Positions 34,554 through 45,020 of a stretch of DNA of 64,000 nucleotides are shown here, piece by piece. A program made the translations under genes and the position numbers. The stretch covers positions 1 to 64,000 of the forward strand of contig JADGGK010000006.1 of NCBI GenBank assembly GCA_019689975.1. Direction: 5' to 3'. Source of the DNA: Pseudolabrys sp. (GTDB taxonomy: Bacteria; Pseudomonadota; Alphaproteobacteria; Rhizobiales; Xanthobacteraceae). Numbering within the stretch: the first letter of the stretch is position 1; every line of letters begins with the position of its first letter. Under the pieces are notes generated by a model, which saw only the letters and a program-made list of their open reading frames with translations, ran no database searches and was not told the origin of the DNA.

Positions 34554-35576
34554 CTATGCGGCCATCTTCTCCAAGTCCGCCTTCCATTGGCCAAGCGTGG
34601 CGAGCCCGTTCATTCTCGCGCGATGGGCAAACGCGCGCTGGGCTGCGGCGACGTTCTCGGGCTTTCCGCGCCAAGCCTTCTGAGGGGCGGCCTGCAAGGC
34701 GCGGCCGTAAGAGAAGGTGAGCGCCCAAGGCAAGCCACCGATCTTGTTCATCGCGTCAAGATGAGCCGTGGCTTCCTCGTCCGATTGGCCGCCGGAGAGA
34801 AAGGCAATGCCCGGTACCGCCGCCGGTACGCAGGCCTTGAGCATTTTGATCGTCTTCTCCGCCACCTCGTCGATTGACGCCTGCTTCGCACATTTCTTGC
34901 CCGGCACGGCCATGTTCGGCTTGAGCACGATGCCTTCGAGCGCGACGCGGTTGTAGAACAACTGCTGAAACGTCTCTTTCAGTACCCAGGTCGTGACCTC
35001 GACGCAGCGGTCGATGTCATGATCTCCGTCCATCAGCACCTCGGGTTCTACGATGGGCACGAGATTGTGGACTTGGCAAAGAGCCGCATAGCGCGCCAGC
35101 GCGTGCGCGTTGGCCAAGATGCAGGCATAGCTCGGAATGCCGACCCCGATGTCGATCACGGCGCGCCATTTGGCGAAGCGCGCGCCCTGCTCGTAATACT
35201 TCGGAAGCCGGTCGGGAAGTTTGTCGAGCCCCGCGGTGACGACCTCGCCCGCGCAGAAGGGCAGCGGCTTTGTTCCCTCGTCCACTTTGATGCCGGGAAT
35301 GGATCCAGCCTGTTGAATGAGCCGTACCAGGGGCGTGCCGTCCTTGGCCTTCTGCCAGATCGTTTCGTCATAGAGAATGACGCCGGATATGTATTTCATG
35401 CCGTCGGTGGTGCGGAACAGCAACTCACGATAGTCCCGGCGGTTTTCCTCCGTAGACTCGACGCCGATTGCATCGAAGCGTTTTTTGATCGTGCCGGTGG
35501 ACTCGTCGGCCGCCAGGATGCCTTTGCCGGCGGCGACCATGGCGCGTGCCACCTGGTTCAGTTCGTCGAGGTTCAT
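34554..35576 (-). CDS. Class I fructose-bisphosphate aldolase
   Basis: A 340-residue class I (Schiff-base) aldolase that cleaves or forms fructose-1,6-bisphosphate. The family start (LNQVARAMVAAGKGILAADEST), the Schiff-base lysine in GIVLKPNM, and the phosphate-binding LSGGQSDEEA are present. GGAGGAAAAACA precedes the ATG at 35576. The gene lies 143 bp downstream of pgk on the same strand, giving the order tkt-gap-pgk-fba typical of Hyphomicrobiales. Class I use means no zinc requirement, unlike the E. coli class II enzyme. Confidence 0.93.
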   Translation of the reverse strand: MNLDELNQVARAMVAAGKGILAADESTGTIKKRFDAIGVESTEENRRDYRELLFRTTDGMKYISGVILYDETIWQKAKDGTPLVRLIQQAGSIPGIKVDEGTKPLPFCAGEVVTAGLDKLPDRLPKYYEQGARFAKWRAVIDIGVGIPSYACILANAHALARYAALCQVHNLVPIVEPEVLMDGDHDIDRCVEVTTWVLKETFQQLFYNRVALEGIVLKPNMAVPGKKCAKQASIDEVAEKTIKMLKACVPAAVPGIAFLSGGQSDEEATAHLDAMNKIGGLPWALTFSYGRALQAAPQKAWRGKPENVAAAQRAFAHRARMNGLATLGQWKADLEKMAA

Positions 35577-35719
35577 TGTTTTTCCTCCAATTCTTCTTCC
35601 GGACGCGGCAGCGTGCAAACCCGTGATCCATAATCTGCGTGGTCGGATGCGCGCTGGCGCCGTCTATGGACGTCGGATCTGCCGATGCTGCGGGCGCGCC
35701 CCTGACTGAAAGACTTTGC

Positions 35720-36913
35720 TCATTTTACCCTGAGTACCTCGACCCCGGGCAAGACCTTGCCTTCCAACCACTCCAGGAACGCGCCGCCGGCGGTCGAGAC
35801 ATAGGTGAGGCGGCTTGCGACCCCGGCGGCGTTGAGCGCGGCGACGGTGTCGCCGCCGCCGGCGACCGCGACGAGCCGGCCCGTCCCGCTGAGATCGGCG
35901 GCCGCCTTGGCGACCTCGAAGGTTCCGGCGCCGAACGGTTCCGTCTCGAAAGCGCCCAGGGGGCCGTTCCACACCAATGTGCGCGAACGCTCGAGCACGG
36001 AAATGACGCGCTCGAGGCTGCGCGGGCCGATGTCGAGAATGATGTCGTCATCGCCGACGGCGTCGATCTCAACCGTGCGCGCGGGCGCATGCGCCTCGAA
36101 TTTCTTCGCGACGACCGCATCGAGCGGCAACACGATTTCCTTTTGTTGGCTCTCAGCCTCGGCGAGGATTCCTCTTGCCGTCGCAACAAGATCGCGTTCG
36201 ACGAGCGATTTGCCGACTTGATGGCCTTGCGCCAGCAACAAGGTATTGGCCATGGCGCCGCCGATGACCAGCTTGTCGACTTTCTTCGACAGGTGGCCGA
36301 GCAGATCGAGTTTGGTCGATATTTTGGCGCCGCCGACGATTGCCGTCAGCGGACGCTGCGGATCCTCGAGCGCGCGCGTGAGAGCCTCGAGTTCGGCCTG
36401 CATCGCGCGCCCCGCGTAAGCGGGAAGCCGGTGGCCGAGCCCTTCGGTCGAGGCGTGCGCGCGATGCGCCGCGGAGAAGGCGTCATTGACCCAGAGGTCG
36501 CCGAGTTTTGCCAATGCATCGACGAAGGCGGGATCATTTTTCTCTTCGCCGGCGTGAAAGCGGGTATTCTCGAGGCACAGGATTTGACCGGATTTCAATT
36601 TTGCGACGGCGTGTTCCGCGATGTCACCGACGCAATCGGCGGCGAACGCGACCGGTCGCTTGATGATACGCTCGATCTCGGCAACGACGGGTTTAAGGGA
36701 GTGTCGGAGGTCCCGTCCCTTCGGGCGACCGAAGTGCGACAACAGGATGACCTTGGCGCCCTTGTCGGCGAGCTCGGTCATTGTGGGTGCTGCGCGTGCG
36801 ATACGAGTCGCGTCGGTGACGACGCCATTCTCGACGGGAACGTTGAGATCCACGCGCAGGAGAACGCGCTTGCCTTTGACTTCAAGCGAGTCGAGCGTGC
36901 GAAACCCGGCCAT
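35720..36913 (-). CDS. pgk: Phosphoglycerate kinase
   Basis: A 397-residue phosphoglycerate kinase of glycolysis and gluconeogenesis. The substrate-binding block (VLLRVDLNVP near 18-27, HFGRPKGR near 61-68) and the hinge and nucleotide regions (KVDKLVIGGAMANTLL, WNGPLGAFE, AVAGGGDTVAAL) are intact. It begins 19 bp after gap on the same strand and is probably in one transcript with tkt and gap. Length is standard. Confidence 0.96.
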   Translation of the reverse strand: MAGFRTLDSLEVKGKRVLLRVDLNVPVENGVVTDATRIARAAPTMTELADKGAKVILLSHFGRPKGRDLRHSLKPVVAEIERIIKRPVAFAADCVGDIAEHAVAKLKSGQILCLENTRFHAGEEKNDPAFVDALAKLGDLWVNDAFSAAHRAHASTEGLGHRLPAYAGRAMQAELEALTRALEDPQRPLTAIVGGAKISTKLDLLGHLSKKVDKLVIGGAMANTLLLAQGHQVGKSLVERDLVATARGILAEAESQQKEIVLPLDAVVAKKFEAHAPARTVEIDAVGDDDIILDIGPRSLERVISVLERSRTLVWNGPLGAFETEPFGAGTFEVAKAAADLSGTGRLVAVAGGGDTVAALNAAGVASRLTYVSTAGGAFLEWLEGKVLPGVEVLRVK

Positions 36914-36932
36914 TACTGGCGCCCGCCGCGGC

Positions 36933-37940
36933 TTAGATCAATTTACCCATCGCGACCGCAACGTCGACCATGCGGTTCGAGAAACCCCATTCATTATCGT
37001 ACCACGACATCACGCGCACGAAGGTGCCGTTCATCACTCTGGTTTGGTCAAGATGCACGGTTGACGAGTGTGGATCGTGGTTGAAGTCGATCGAGACGTT
37101 GGGATCTTCGGTGTAACTGAGAATGCCTTTGAGCTGCTGCTCGGCCGCGCGCTTCATCGCGTCATTTATCTCGCCGGCCGATGTCGTGCGCTTGGCCACG
37201 ATCTTCAGATCGACCACCGAAACGTTCGGGGTGGGAACGCGGATGGCGACCCCGTCAAGCTTGCCCTTGAGCTCGGGCAGCACGAGTCCGATCGCCCTTG
37301 CCGCGCCGGTTGAGGTCGGGATCATCGACAGCGCGGCCGCGCGGGCGCGGTAGAGATCCTTGTGCAGCGTGTCGAGCGTCGGTTGATCGCCGGTATAGGC
37401 GTGGATTGTCGTCATGAAGCCAGTCTCGATGCCGACGGTGTCGTTGAGCACTTTGGCGATCGGCGCGAGACAATTGGTGGTGCATGATCCGTTCGAGACG
37501 ACGAGGTGGTCTTTCGCCAGCCTGTCGTGGTTGACGCCGAACACCACGGTAAGATCGGCGCCGTCGGCCGGGGCCGAGACCAAGACCCGCTTGGCCCCGG
37601 CGGCGAGATGCGCGGAGGCCTTCTCTTTCGACGTGAAAATACCGGTGCACTCGAGCGCGACATCGACGCCGAGTTCCTTCCAGGGAAGCTTTGACGGATC
37701 GCGTTCGGCGGTAACCTTGAAGACGCCGTTGCCGACGCTGATGGTATCGCCCTTGACCTTGACCTCGACGGGGAAGCGGCCGTGAACGCTGTCATAGCGC
37801 AGCAGGTGGGCATTCGTTTCGACCGGCCCGAGATCATTGACCGCCACGACGTCGATGTCCTTGCGCCCGGTCTCGACAATGGCGCGCAGAATGTTGCGGC
37901 CGATGCGGCCAAATCCGTTGATTGCTACGCGGACTGTCAT
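36933..37940 (-). CDS. gap: Glyceraldehyde-3-phosphate dehydrogenase
   Basis: A 335-residue GAPDH. It has the NAD-binding start ([12 protein letters not shown], residues 4-15), the catalytic Cys in [12 protein letters not shown] near 151-162, and the closing [15 protein letters not shown]. The start at 37940 ([10 protein letters not shown]) is chosen by family conservation; the frame is open to 38066 without matching sequence. The NAD-binding Asp after the first strand-helix-strand (VVAVNDLG) indicates NAD rather than NADP use. It lies 223 bp downstream of tkt. Confidence 0.96.
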   Translation of the reverse strand: MTVRVAINGFGRIGRNILRAIVETGRKDIDVVAVNDLGPVETNAHLLRYDSVHGRFPVEVKVKGDTISVGNGVFKVTAERDPSKLPWKELGVDVALECTGIFTSKEKASAHLAAGAKRVLVSAPADGADLTVVFGVNHDRLAKDHLVVSNGSCTTNCLAPIAKVLNDTVGIETGFMTTIHAYTGDQPTLDTLHKDLYRARAAALSMIPTSTGAARAIGLVLPELKGKLDGVAIRVPTPNVSVVDLKIVAKRTTSAGEINDAMKRAAEQQLKGILSYTEDPNVSIDFNHDPHSSTVHLDQTRVMNGTFVRVMSWYDNEWGFSNRMVDVAVAMGKLI

Positions 37941-38163
37941 GGTCCTTGCTCTCCCTGTTCCTTCAATCACTGTCTCACCGCTCGACGACTGTCCAGGGCT
38001 TCGGATGTCAGCCTGGAATCGCCGATGCCTATGCCGGGTGACACCGGGCCATGTCGTCCCGATCATTCATGGCTCGTCGCCTCCGAACCTTCGACGACGC
38101 CCGCCGCGGGATCCGCCCCGCTCCTTCGCCGTTAAGGCCGGTTTGCGATGATGTCCGGTGTGC

Positions 38164-40218
38164 TCAAATCTTCTCGAGCCTATGCGTTGCCGCATCCGCG
38201 ACCGCTTCTGCGGTAATGCCGAAGTGTTTGTAGAGTTCCTTATAGGGTCCGCTGGCGCCGAAGCCGCGCATACCGACGAAGAGACCGTCGCTGCCGATGA
38301 CCGCGTCCCAGCCTTGTCGCACACCCGCCTCGACGGCAATCCGCACGGGTGCGCCACCGATGACAGCGCCACGAACGCTCTCCGGCTGCTCGAGGAACAG
38401 ATCAAGGCAGGGAACCGACACGACCCGCGCGAGGATGCGACGCGCCGCGAGGAGTTTCGCCGCCTCGACCGCCACGGCCACCTCCGAGCCGCTGGCAAAG
38501 ATCGACACGGCGGCGTCGTCGCGGCCCTCAAGGATCTGATAGGCGCCGGCCGCGCATCGGTTGTCGACATCCATGCGAAGCCGCAGTTGGGGAAGATTTT
38601 GGCGCGTAAGGGCGATGACGCTCGGCCGATCCTTCCGTTGCAGTGCGAGTTCCCAACATTCGATGGTTTCGACGGCGTCACACGGGCGAAAGAGCAGCAG
38701 GTTGGGGATCGCACGCAGGCTCGCAAGCTGCTCGACCGGCTGATGCGTGGGTCCGTCCTCGCCGAGGCCGATCGAGTCGTGCGTCATCACATGGATCACG
38801 CGCACGCCCATTAGCGCCGCAAGCCGGATCGCCGGGCGTGCATAATCGGAAAAAACCAGAAACGTGCCGGAATAGGGAATGACTCCGCCGTGCAGCGCCA
38901 AGCCGTTCATGGCGGCCGCCATCCCATGCTCGCGCACGCCGTAATGTATGAATCGGCCGCCGTAGTTGCCGGCGTTCATCGCCGTCATAGATTTGGTGCG
39001 CGTATTGTTGGACCCCGTGAGGTCGGCGGAGCCGCCTAGCAACTCGGGCATTGCCGGAACGAGCGCTTCCAGGGCGCGTTCAGATGCGACGCGCGTCGCG
39101 ATCTCTTGCGGCGCGCTCGCAAGCTGACGTTTCAGCCCCGTGACCGCCGCGGCGAGCGCCCGGTCCGGCAGGTCGCCACGCATGCGGCGCTCGAATTCGG
39201 CGCGGGTCGCAGCGTCGAGTGCCGCGAGCCGGCGCTTCCACTCGGCATGGATGCTCTGGCCGCGTTGCCCGACCGCGCGCCAGGCGGCCAGAACGTCGTT
39301 TGGGATTTCGAACGGCGGATACGGCCAATTCAGGTTCTCGCGCGCGCCCCTGATCTCGTCGGCACCGAGCGGCGATCCATGCGCCGAGGCCTTGCCCGAT
39401 TTTGTCGGCGCGCCAAAACCGATCGTCGTCCGGCATGCGATGAGCACCGGTCTGTCCGAGTTTTGTGCCTGCTCGAGTGCAGCGGCAATGGCGGAAGGAT
39501 CATGGCCGTCGATGCGCGAAGCATTCCAGCCGGCGGCCTTGAAGCGCATGACCTGGTCGACCGAGTCGGCAAGCGACAGCGGCCCGTCAATGGAAACATT
39601 GTTGTCGTCGAACAGCACGATCAGCCGGTTGAGCCGGAGATGGCCGGCAAGCGCGATTGCCTCCTGGCTGATGCCCTCCATCAGATCGCCGTCGGACGCG
39701 ATGACATAGGTTTTGTGGTCGACGAGGCTGCCGAACTCGGCGGCAAGATGCCGTTCCGCGATCGCCATGCCGACCGCGTTGGCAAGACCTTGCCCCAGCG
39801 GACCGGTCGTCGTTTCGACACCCGGTGTCAGGAAATTTTCCGGATGACCGGGCGTTCGCGATCCGAGCTGACGAAAGCGCCTGATCTCGTCCAGCGTCAC
39901 CGATGCATAACCGGTGAGATAGAGCAGCGCGTAGAGCAGCATCGAGCCGTGCCCGGCCGAGAGCACGAATCGATCGCGATCGGGCCATGACGGATCGGCG
40001 GGGTCGAATTTGAGGAACCTCGCAAATAATACCGTGGCCACGTCGGCCATGCCCATGGGCATGCCGGGATGGCCGGATTTCGCCTGTTCCACGGCGTCCA
40101 TGGCGAGTGCACGGATGGCATTGGCCATCCGCGCATGGTCGACGGCGGCAATACCCGGCGCCTCGCCTTGGCGCGTCGCGGGCGCCAGGGCGGGCGAGGG
40201 CGAAGCGTGTGCAGGCAT
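38164..40218 (-). CDS. tkt: Transketolase
   Basis: A 684-residue transketolase of the pentose phosphate pathway. The thiamine-diphosphate motif is visible as [13 protein letters not shown]...[10 protein letters not shown], the substrate-channel His residues in [18 protein letters not shown], and the pyrimidine domain in [19 protein letters not shown]. The ATG at 40218 is used; a later Met at MANAIRAL is close to the start seen in many relatives, so the first 30 residues (Ala/Pro-rich) are uncertain. It is the first gene of the tkt-gap-pgk-fba run, divergent from DUF4164-zapA. Confidence 0.95.
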   Translation of the reverse strand: MPAHASPSPALAPATRQGEAPGIAAVDHARMANAIRALAMDAVEQAKSGHPGMPMGMADVATVLFARFLKFDPADPSWPDRDRFVLSAGHGSMLLYALLYLTGYASVTLDEIRRFRQLGSRTPGHPENFLTPGVETTTGPLGQGLANAVGMAIAERHLAAEFGSLVDHKTYVIASDGDLMEGISQEAIALAGHLRLNRLIVLFDDNNVSIDGPLSLADSVDQVMRFKAAGWNASRIDGHDPSAIAAALEQAQNSDRPVLIACRTTIGFGAPTKSGKASAHGSPLGADEIRGARENLNWPYPPFEIPNDVLAAWRAVGQRGQSIHAEWKRRLAALDAATRAEFERRMRGDLPDRALAAAVTGLKRQLASAPQEIATRVASERALEALVPAMPELLGGSADLTGSNNTRTKSMTAMNAGNYGGRFIHYGVREHGMAAAMNGLALHGGVIPYSGTFLVFSDYARPAIRLAALMGVRVIHVMTHDSIGLGEDGPTHQPVEQLASLRAIPNLLLFRPCDAVETIECWELALQRKDRPSVIALTRQNLPQLRLRMDVDNRCAAGAYQILEGRDDAAVSIFASGSEVAVAVEAAKLLAARRILARVVSVPCLDLFLEQPESVRGAVIGGAPVRIAVEAGVRQGWDAVIGSDGLFVGMRGFGASGPYKELYKHFGITAEAVADAATHRLEKI

Positions 40219-40419
40219 GGAAAAGGGCTCGTTTGCGGCGCTGGATAGCATGGCAGGTCGGGGAGTCAATGTGATGGCAACGGCGCGCCTCCGCCATGCA
40301 CAGCCCCCAAATCAATAGGGCATATCTGCCCCGGGGCGTTGACGCCGCGCTTGTGCGGCACCTAAAATTTCACGTCTAAACAGTTGCCTCGACTGTAGAT
40401 TTCGTCACGAGGACGGGTC

Positions 40420-40713
40420 ATGAGCGAGCCGAGCGCAATCGACGCGGCGGTGAAGCGTTTGGCGCTTGCGCTCGACGCGCTCGACGCTGCGGTCGAACGA
40501 CGCTGTCAGGCGGATCGCGACGAGGACGCATTGGCCGCTCAGGTGCAGGCGCTCGGCCTTGACCGCGCCAAGCTCGCCGCGGCGCTCGACGAGGAGACGG
40601 CACGGGCGCGTTGCCTGGAAGACACCAACCGCGCGGTTGCCGAGCGGCTCGAGGCGGCCATCGCGACGATCCAGTCGGTATTGAGCAGCGCGGGCGACCA
40701 GTGGCGCAAGTGA
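40420..40713 (+). CDS. DUF4164 coiled-coil protein
   Basis: A 97-residue protein of the DUF4164 family, almost entirely coiled coil (DAAVKRLALALDALDAAVERRC... ARCLEDTNRAVAERLEAAIATI). AGGACGGG precedes the ATG. Its TGA overlaps the zapA GTG in a GTGA junction, and the family is regularly found just upstream of zapA, which suggests a linked role in cell division. Function is not established. Confidence 0.82.
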   Translation: MSEPSAIDAAVKRLALALDALDAAVERRCQADRDEDALAAQVQALGLDRAKLAAALDEETARARCLEDTNRAVAERLEAAIATIQSVLSSAGDQWRK

Positions 40714-41081
40714 CCGCAACCATTGCCGGACGCCAGTTCCGTCTCGCTTGCGAGGACGGGCAGGAGGAGCATTTGCGGGCGCTCGCGCGCGACATCGATC
40801 AGCGCATCATCGACCTGCGCCGCAAGTTCGGGGAAATCGGCGATACCCGTCTCACGGTGATGGCGGCGCTCACGGTGGCCGATGAGTTGCTGGAGGCTAC
40901 GCGCAAGATTCGCCGGTTGGAGGAAGAGATTGCGGCGCTGCAAGACGCGCGTCTCGTCGCCTCCGATCGCGCGAAAGCCGCCTCGGAGGCGGTGGTCGCC
41001 GCTTTCAACTCGGCCGCCGACCGCATCGAAGGGATCGCGCAGCGGCTTAATGCCACGCTCGGCGGCGGGCGGAACGGCTGA
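40710..41081 (+). CDS. zapA: Cell division protein ZapA
   Basis: A 123-residue ZapA-like protein, which in other bacteria cross-links FtsZ filaments. The N-terminal globular part (VTATIAGRQFRLACEDGQEEHLRALARDIDQRI) matches the family; the rest is a long coiled coil (YRHIR-like KIRRLEEEIAALQDAR...). The GTG at 40710 overlaps the DUF4164 stop; a GTG at 40701 in the same frame is a possible alternative. The 6S RNA gene follows after about 120 bp. Confidence 0.88.
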   Translation: MTATIAGRQFRLACEDGQEEHLRALARDIDQRIIDLRRKFGEIGDTRLTVMAALTVADELLEATRKIRRLEEEIAALQDARLVASDRAKAASEAVVAAFNSAADRIEGIAQRLNATLGGGRNG

Positions 41082-41167
41082 TATCGGCGGCCGCGTCCGC
41101 GCCTCGCGGCGGCCCATTTCCGATGCCCTGCGCGCCGTTCCCCGAGCGGCTTGGTCGCGGGCGGCGC

Positions 41168-41196
41168 TTGTGGCGCAACCTGTTCCGGCACTACAT
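41168..41196 (+). promoter_or_regulatory. Predicted promoter of the 6S RNA
   Basis: TTGTGG (41168-41173) and CTACAT (41191-41196) are 17 bp apart, a plausible sigma70 promoter, and place the start a few bases before the 6S closing stem. It lies between zapA and the RNA, so the RNA need not depend on zapA transcription. Confidence 0.5.
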
Positions 41197-41202
41197 TCTA
41201 TG

Positions 41203-41364
41203 CCGCGGAGCTGCGGGGTGCGTCAGGAGGCTATATCCCCGGGGCCTTATCGATCCTCAAGGGAGCTGTCCCTGACCGAGCTCGTGGGCTCGGACATATG
41301 GCGCCCACCTACTTTCGTAGGGAACCCGGGATCGATGCTCCAACGGCCATCGCGGCTCCGCGCC
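41203..41364 (+). ncRNA. ssrS: 6S RNA
   Basis: A structured RNA of about 160 nt lies between zapA and the 5-formyltetrahydrofolate cyclo-ligase gene, the conserved location of 6S RNA. The closing stem pairs GCGGAGCTGCG (41205-41215) with CGCGGCTCCGC (41351-41361), allowing one G-U. The central part holds the typical purine/pyrimidine-rich bubble (around AAGGGAGCTGTCCCTGACC) and a hairpin GAGCTCG-type stem. 6S RNA binds the housekeeping RNA polymerase and mimics an open promoter, tuning transcription in stationary phase. Ends are estimated from the closing stem and may be off by several bases. Confidence 0.85.
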
Positions 41365-41372
41365 TCTTGCGC

Positions 41373-41963
41373 ATGACAGACCTCGCCGCACAAGAAAGTC
41401 CCAAGGCCCGGTTGCGTGCTGACGCGCTGTCGCGCCGCGATGCGTTGCCGGCGGCAACGCGCGCCGCCGCGGCGGAGCTCCTGGCGGCGCGGCCGTTTCC
41501 CGTGCCCGTCGAGCCGGGCGTGATCGTCTCCGGCTTCATGCCCATCGGGAGCGAAATCAATCCGCTGCCGCTGATGCGCCATCTTGCCGCTGCCGGCGCG
41601 CGGTTGGCGTTGCCGGCAATTCAAGGACGCGGCCGGCCGCTCGTCATGCGCGCCTACGCGTTCGGCGACGAACTCGCCCGCGGCCAGTGGGGAATCCGGG
41701 AGCCGAAGGCCGAGGCTCCCGAGGTCGCGCCCGACATTCTCCTCGTTCCGCTTGCCTGCTTTGACCGTGTCGGCCATCGCATCGGTTACGGGGCCGGCTA
41801 TTACGACATGACCATCAACGCGCTTCGGACAAGGAAGACGATCATCGCAATCGGTGTAGCCTTCGCCGTGCAGGAAATTGCCCGCGTCCCCGCCACGCCG
41901 ACAGACGCGCGTCTCGATCTCGTGCTAACGGAGCGTGAGGTGATCGATTTCCGCGGATCCTGA
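41373..41963 (+). CDS. 5-formyltetrahydrofolate cyclo-ligase
   Basis: A 196-residue 5-FCL (MTHFS, YgfA) family enzyme, converting 5-formyl-THF to 5,10-methenyl-THF with ATP. The N-terminal KARLRADALSRRDALP block, the central GFMPIGSEINP and the hallmark GYGAGYYD near residues 145-152 are present. The ATG at 41373 lies within the 3' flank of the 6S RNA, so the RNA and mRNA are contiguous, as in other Proteobacteria where the RNA precursor reads into this gene. The ymdB-like gene follows after 4 bp. Confidence 0.92.
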   Translation: MTDLAAQESPKARLRADALSRRDALPAATRAAAAELLAARPFPVPVEPGVIVSGFMPIGSEINPLPLMRHLAAAGARLALPAIQGRGRPLVMRAYAFGDELARGQWGIREPKAEAPEVAPDILLVPLACFDRVGHRIGYGAGYYDMTINALRTRKTIIAIGVAFAVQEIARVPATPTDARLDLVLTEREVIDFRGS

Positions 41964-41967
41964 CCGA

Positions 41968-42789
41968 ATGCGCATTTTGTTTGTCGGCGATGTGGTTGGT
42001 CGTTCGGGACGAACCATTGTCAACGAGATCCTTCCCGGTCTCATCAGGAAGTGGAGGCTCGACCTTGTGGTGGTCAACGGAGAGAACGCGGCCGGTGGTT
42101 TCGGCATTACCGAACCGATCTATAACGAACTGATCGACGCGGGAGCCGACGCCGTCACGCTCGGCAACCATGCATGGGATCAGCGGGAAGCGCTGGTATT
42201 CATCGAACGCGCGCCGCGTTTGCTCCGGCCCGTAAACTATCCCAAGGGCACGCCCGGTCGCGGCGCCGCGATGATTGGCACCAAAAACGGCAAACGGGCG
42301 TTGATCATCAATGCGATGGGTCGCATCTTCATGGATGCGCTCGACGACCCTTTCGCGATCATTGACCGCGAGCTCGGTGCCTGCGCGCTCGCCCGTGATG
42401 CCGATGCCATCGTAATCGACTTCCACTGCGAAGCAACGAGCGAAAAGCAGGCGATGGCATATTTCTGCGACGGCCGCGCAAGCGTTGTGGTCGGAACTCA
42501 CACTCATGCCCCCACCGCGGATCATCGCATCCTGCCCGCACGAACGGCGTTCGTATCCGACGTGGGTATGACGGGGGATTTCGACTCCGTCATCGGGATG
42601 CAGAAGGACGAACCGCTCAACCGGTTCCTGCGCAAGATTCCGGCGAACAAATTCGAGCCGGCCGCGGGTGCGGCCACGCTGTGTGCCCTGGCGGTTGAAA
42701 CGGACGACTCGACCGGGCTTGCGGAACGCGTGGCGGCAGTCCGCCTTGGCGGCATTCTGGAAGAGGCGCGGCCGGCGTTTTGGGAATAG
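41968..42789 (+). CDS. YmdB family metallophosphoesterase
   Basis: A 273-residue member of the TIGR00282/YmdB metallophosphoesterase family. The metal-binding motifs are GDVVGRSGR near 5-13, [11 protein letters not shown] (37-47), LGNHAWD (69-75) and [15 protein letters not shown] (about 172-186). Members are reported to hydrolyse 2',3'-cAMP or other cyclic nucleotides and to influence biofilm behaviour in Bacillus. It is placed between the 5-FCL and yebC genes, all on the plus strand. Confidence 0.92.
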   Translation: MRILFVGDVVGRSGRTIVNEILPGLIRKWRLDLVVVNGENAAGGFGITEPIYNELIDAGADAVTLGNHAWDQREALVFIERAPRLLRPVNYPKGTPGRGAAMIGTKNGKRALIINAMGRIFMDALDDPFAIIDRELGACALARDADAIVIDFHCEATSEKQAMAYFCDGRASVVVGTHTHAPTADHRILPARTAFVSDVGMTGDFDSVIGMQKDEPLNRFLRKIPANKFEPAAGAATLCALAVETDDSTGLAERVAAVRLGGILEEARPAFWE

Positions 42790-42850
42790 ATTTTCCGCGG
42801 TCGTCCGCTTATATAGCTGCCCGCATCAGAGACATTGCTGCACCGCTGCC

Positions 42851-43597
42851 ATGGCCGGCCATTCGCAATTCAAGAATATCATGCATAAGAAGGGGCGCGC
42901 GGATAAGGCGCGCTCCAAGCTGTTTTCCAAGCTGGCGCGCGAGATCACCGTGGCGGCCAAGCTCGGATTGCCCGATCCTGCGCACAATCCCCGCTTGCGC
43001 GCGGCCGTGCTCGCCGCCCGTTCCGAAAATATGCCGAAGGAGAATATCGAGCGCGCGATCAGAAAGTCGCAAGGCGGCGACGCGGAGAGTTATGACGAGA
43101 TCCGCTACGAGGGCTATGCTCCTGGCGGCGTCGCGATCATCGTGGAAGCCTTGACGGACAATCGCAACCGCACTGCCGGCGAGGTGCGCGCGATCTTCAG
43201 CAAGAACGGCGGCACGCTCGCCGAGACCGGCGCCGTGTCCTACCTGTTTTCGCATGTAGGCATCGTCGAGTTCGATGCGAAAGTCGCCGGCGCCGATGCC
43301 ATGCTGGAGGCGGCGATCGAGGCGGGCGCCGAAGACGTCGTCTCGGGCGACGACGGCCATCAGGTCTACACCACGCCGGAATCCTTGAACGACGTGGCCA
43401 GGGCACTGGAGTCGAAATTCGGCGAACCGCGCAAAACCGCACTCATTTGGAAACCGCAAACCACCGTGGTCGTCGACGACGAGGCGGGTGAGAAGGTACT
43501 CAAACTGATCGATGCGCTCGACGAGTCGGATGACGTGCAGAACGTCTACGCCAATTTCGAGATATCCGAGGCGCTGCTGCAGAAAATGAGCGCCTGA
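42851..43597 (+). CDS. yebC: YebC/PmpR family regulatory protein
   Basis: A 248-residue YebC/TACO1 family protein, beginning [23 protein letters not shown]. The three-domain family layout is complete ([22 protein letters not shown] in the middle, and [17 protein letters not shown] at the end). Such proteins have been proposed to regulate transcription and, more recently, translation of proline-rich stretches. Start fixed by the universally conserved N-terminus. It is encoded just upstream of ruvCAB, the usual order. Confidence 0.95.
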   Translation: MAGHSQFKNIMHKKGRADKARSKLFSKLAREITVAAKLGLPDPAHNPRLRAAVLAARSENMPKENIERAIRKSQGGDAESYDEIRYEGYAPGGVAIIVEALTDNRNRTAGEVRAIFSKNGGTLAETGAVSYLFSHVGIVEFDAKVAGADAMLEAAIEAGAEDVVSGDDGHQVYTTPESLNDVARALESKFGEPRKTALIWKPQTTVVVDDEAGEKVLKLIDALDESDDVQNVYANFEISEALLQKMSA

Positions 43598-43817
43598 TTA
43601 GGCCTGAACGCGGCAAAGTCCGGCGCGACCGGCGGGGCCGGGGCGGCGGCGCTGCCGTGGGCGGCCTTATGGGGCGCAGGCGGATGCGTCGGGCGCCCGG
43701 GCAGGGCGGTGTCCCGCGCGGTGATCCTTCCTTCGGCCTCCGCTCGCGCCGGGGAATGCGGGCATGGCGTGCAAAACCCGCTAGGCCGCGGCGGGATGCG
43801 GCGCTATCAACGGATGC

Positions 43818-44327
43818 ATGAACGTCCGTCCGATTCGTATTCTCGGCATCGACCCCGGGCTCCGTCGCACCGGCTGGGGTCTCATCGAGCTTGATGGAAG
43901 CCGACTCGTGCCGCTCGCCTGCGGTTCCCTGGAGACGAGCGAACGTGACGCGCTGGGGGCGCGGCTGGTCGCGATCCATGACGGGCTGGCCGCGGTCATC
44001 GACCACTATCGGCCGCAGGAGGCCGCCGTGGAGGCGACTTTCGTCAGCCGCAACGCGGCCGCGACGTTGAAGCTCGGCCAGGCGCGCGGCGTCGCCCTTC
44101 TGGTGCCGGCCAAATCGGGAATCGCCGTGGCCGAGTACGCGCCGAATCTGGTGAAAAAGAGCATCGTCGGCGTAGGCCATGGCGAAAAACCGCAAATCCG
44201 CATGATGATCGGCGTGCTGCTTCCGCGCGCCGATCCGCCGAGCGAGGACGCCGCTGATGCACTCGCCGTCGCGGTCTGCCATGCGCACCATCGCTCGAGC
44301 GCTTTGTTGAAGGCGGCGGCGTCATGA
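43818..44327 (+). CDS. ruvC: Holliday junction resolvase RuvC
   Basis: A 169-residue RuvC, the endonuclease that resolves Holliday junctions. Catalytic acids are Asp12 (GIDPG), Glu72 (AVEATF), and Asp143 and Asp146 ([12 protein letters not shown]). Conserved [15 protein letters not shown] is present. The ATG at 43818 has no strong ribosome site but matches the family start. Its TGA overlaps the ruvA ATG (ATGA). A 220-bp GC-rich spacer separates it from yebC. Confidence 0.95.
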   Translation: MNVRPIRILGIDPGLRRTGWGLIELDGSRLVPLACGSLETSERDALGARLVAIHDGLAAVIDHYRPQEAAVEATFVSRNAAATLKLGQARGVALLVPAKSGIAVAEYAPNLVKKSIVGVGHGEKPQIRMMIGVLLPRADPPSEDAADALAVAVCHAHHRSSALLKAAAS

Positions 44328-44941
44328 TCGGTAAGCTCAGGGGCATTATCGACTCCTACGGCGAGGACTACGTTGTCCTCGACGTCAACGGCGTCGGTTA
44401 TCAGGTGCATTGCGCGTCACGTACGCTGCAGATGCTGCCCGCGATCGGCGAGGCGGCGGCGCTGTCGGTCGAGACCCATGTGCGTGAGGATCAGATCCGA
44501 TTGTTCGGATTCACCAGCGACGTCGAGCGCGAATGGTTCCGGCTGCTGCAGACCGTCCAGGGGGTTGGTGCCAGGGTCGCTCTTTCGGTGCTCGGCACGT
44601 TGAGGCCGTCGGAACTCGGCGAGGCGATTGCGCTGCGCGACAAGGCGAGCATCGCGCGCGCGCCCGGCGTGGGACCGAAGGTGGCCGAGCGCATCGTCAC
44701 CGAGCTCAAGGACAAGGCACCCGCGCTGGCCAATATCGAACCGAGCCTCACGCGCTCGGCGGGAGCGGTTGACGAGCACCGCGCTCCGAAGCCGTTTGCG
44801 GATGCAGTCTCGGCGCTGGTCAATCTCGGCTATGGTCAGGCGCAGGCCGCTGCTGCCGTCGCCGCCGCCGCGCGCCAAGCCGGCGAGGGTGCCGACACGG
44901 CGATGTTGATCAGGCAGGGATTGAAGGAGCTGGCAAAGTGA
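44324..44941 (+). CDS. ruvA: Holliday junction helicase subunit RuvA
   Basis: A 205-residue RuvA, which binds four-way junctions and loads RuvB. Domain I ([26 protein letters not shown]) is followed by the helix-hairpin-helix region ([18 protein letters not shown], then [19 protein letters not shown]) and the C-terminal RuvB-binding domain ([17 protein letters not shown]). Start fixed by the overlap with ruvC. ruvB begins 79 bp downstream. Confidence 0.96.
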   Translation: MIGKLRGIIDSYGEDYVVLDVNGVGYQVHCASRTLQMLPAIGEAAALSVETHVREDQIRLFGFTSDVEREWFRLLQTVQGVGARVALSVLGTLRPSELGEAIALRDKASIARAPGVGPKVAERIVTELKDKAPALANIEPSLTRSAGAVDEHRAPKPFADAVSALVNLGYGQAQAAAAVAAAARQAGEGADTAMLIRQGLKELAK

Positions 44942-45020
44942 CCGGCCGAATGCACGTCACTCGGTATTGCTATCGCCTCCGGAAGGGTCACGGGATCTCA
45001 CGTCGCAGGCAAGACCGACC

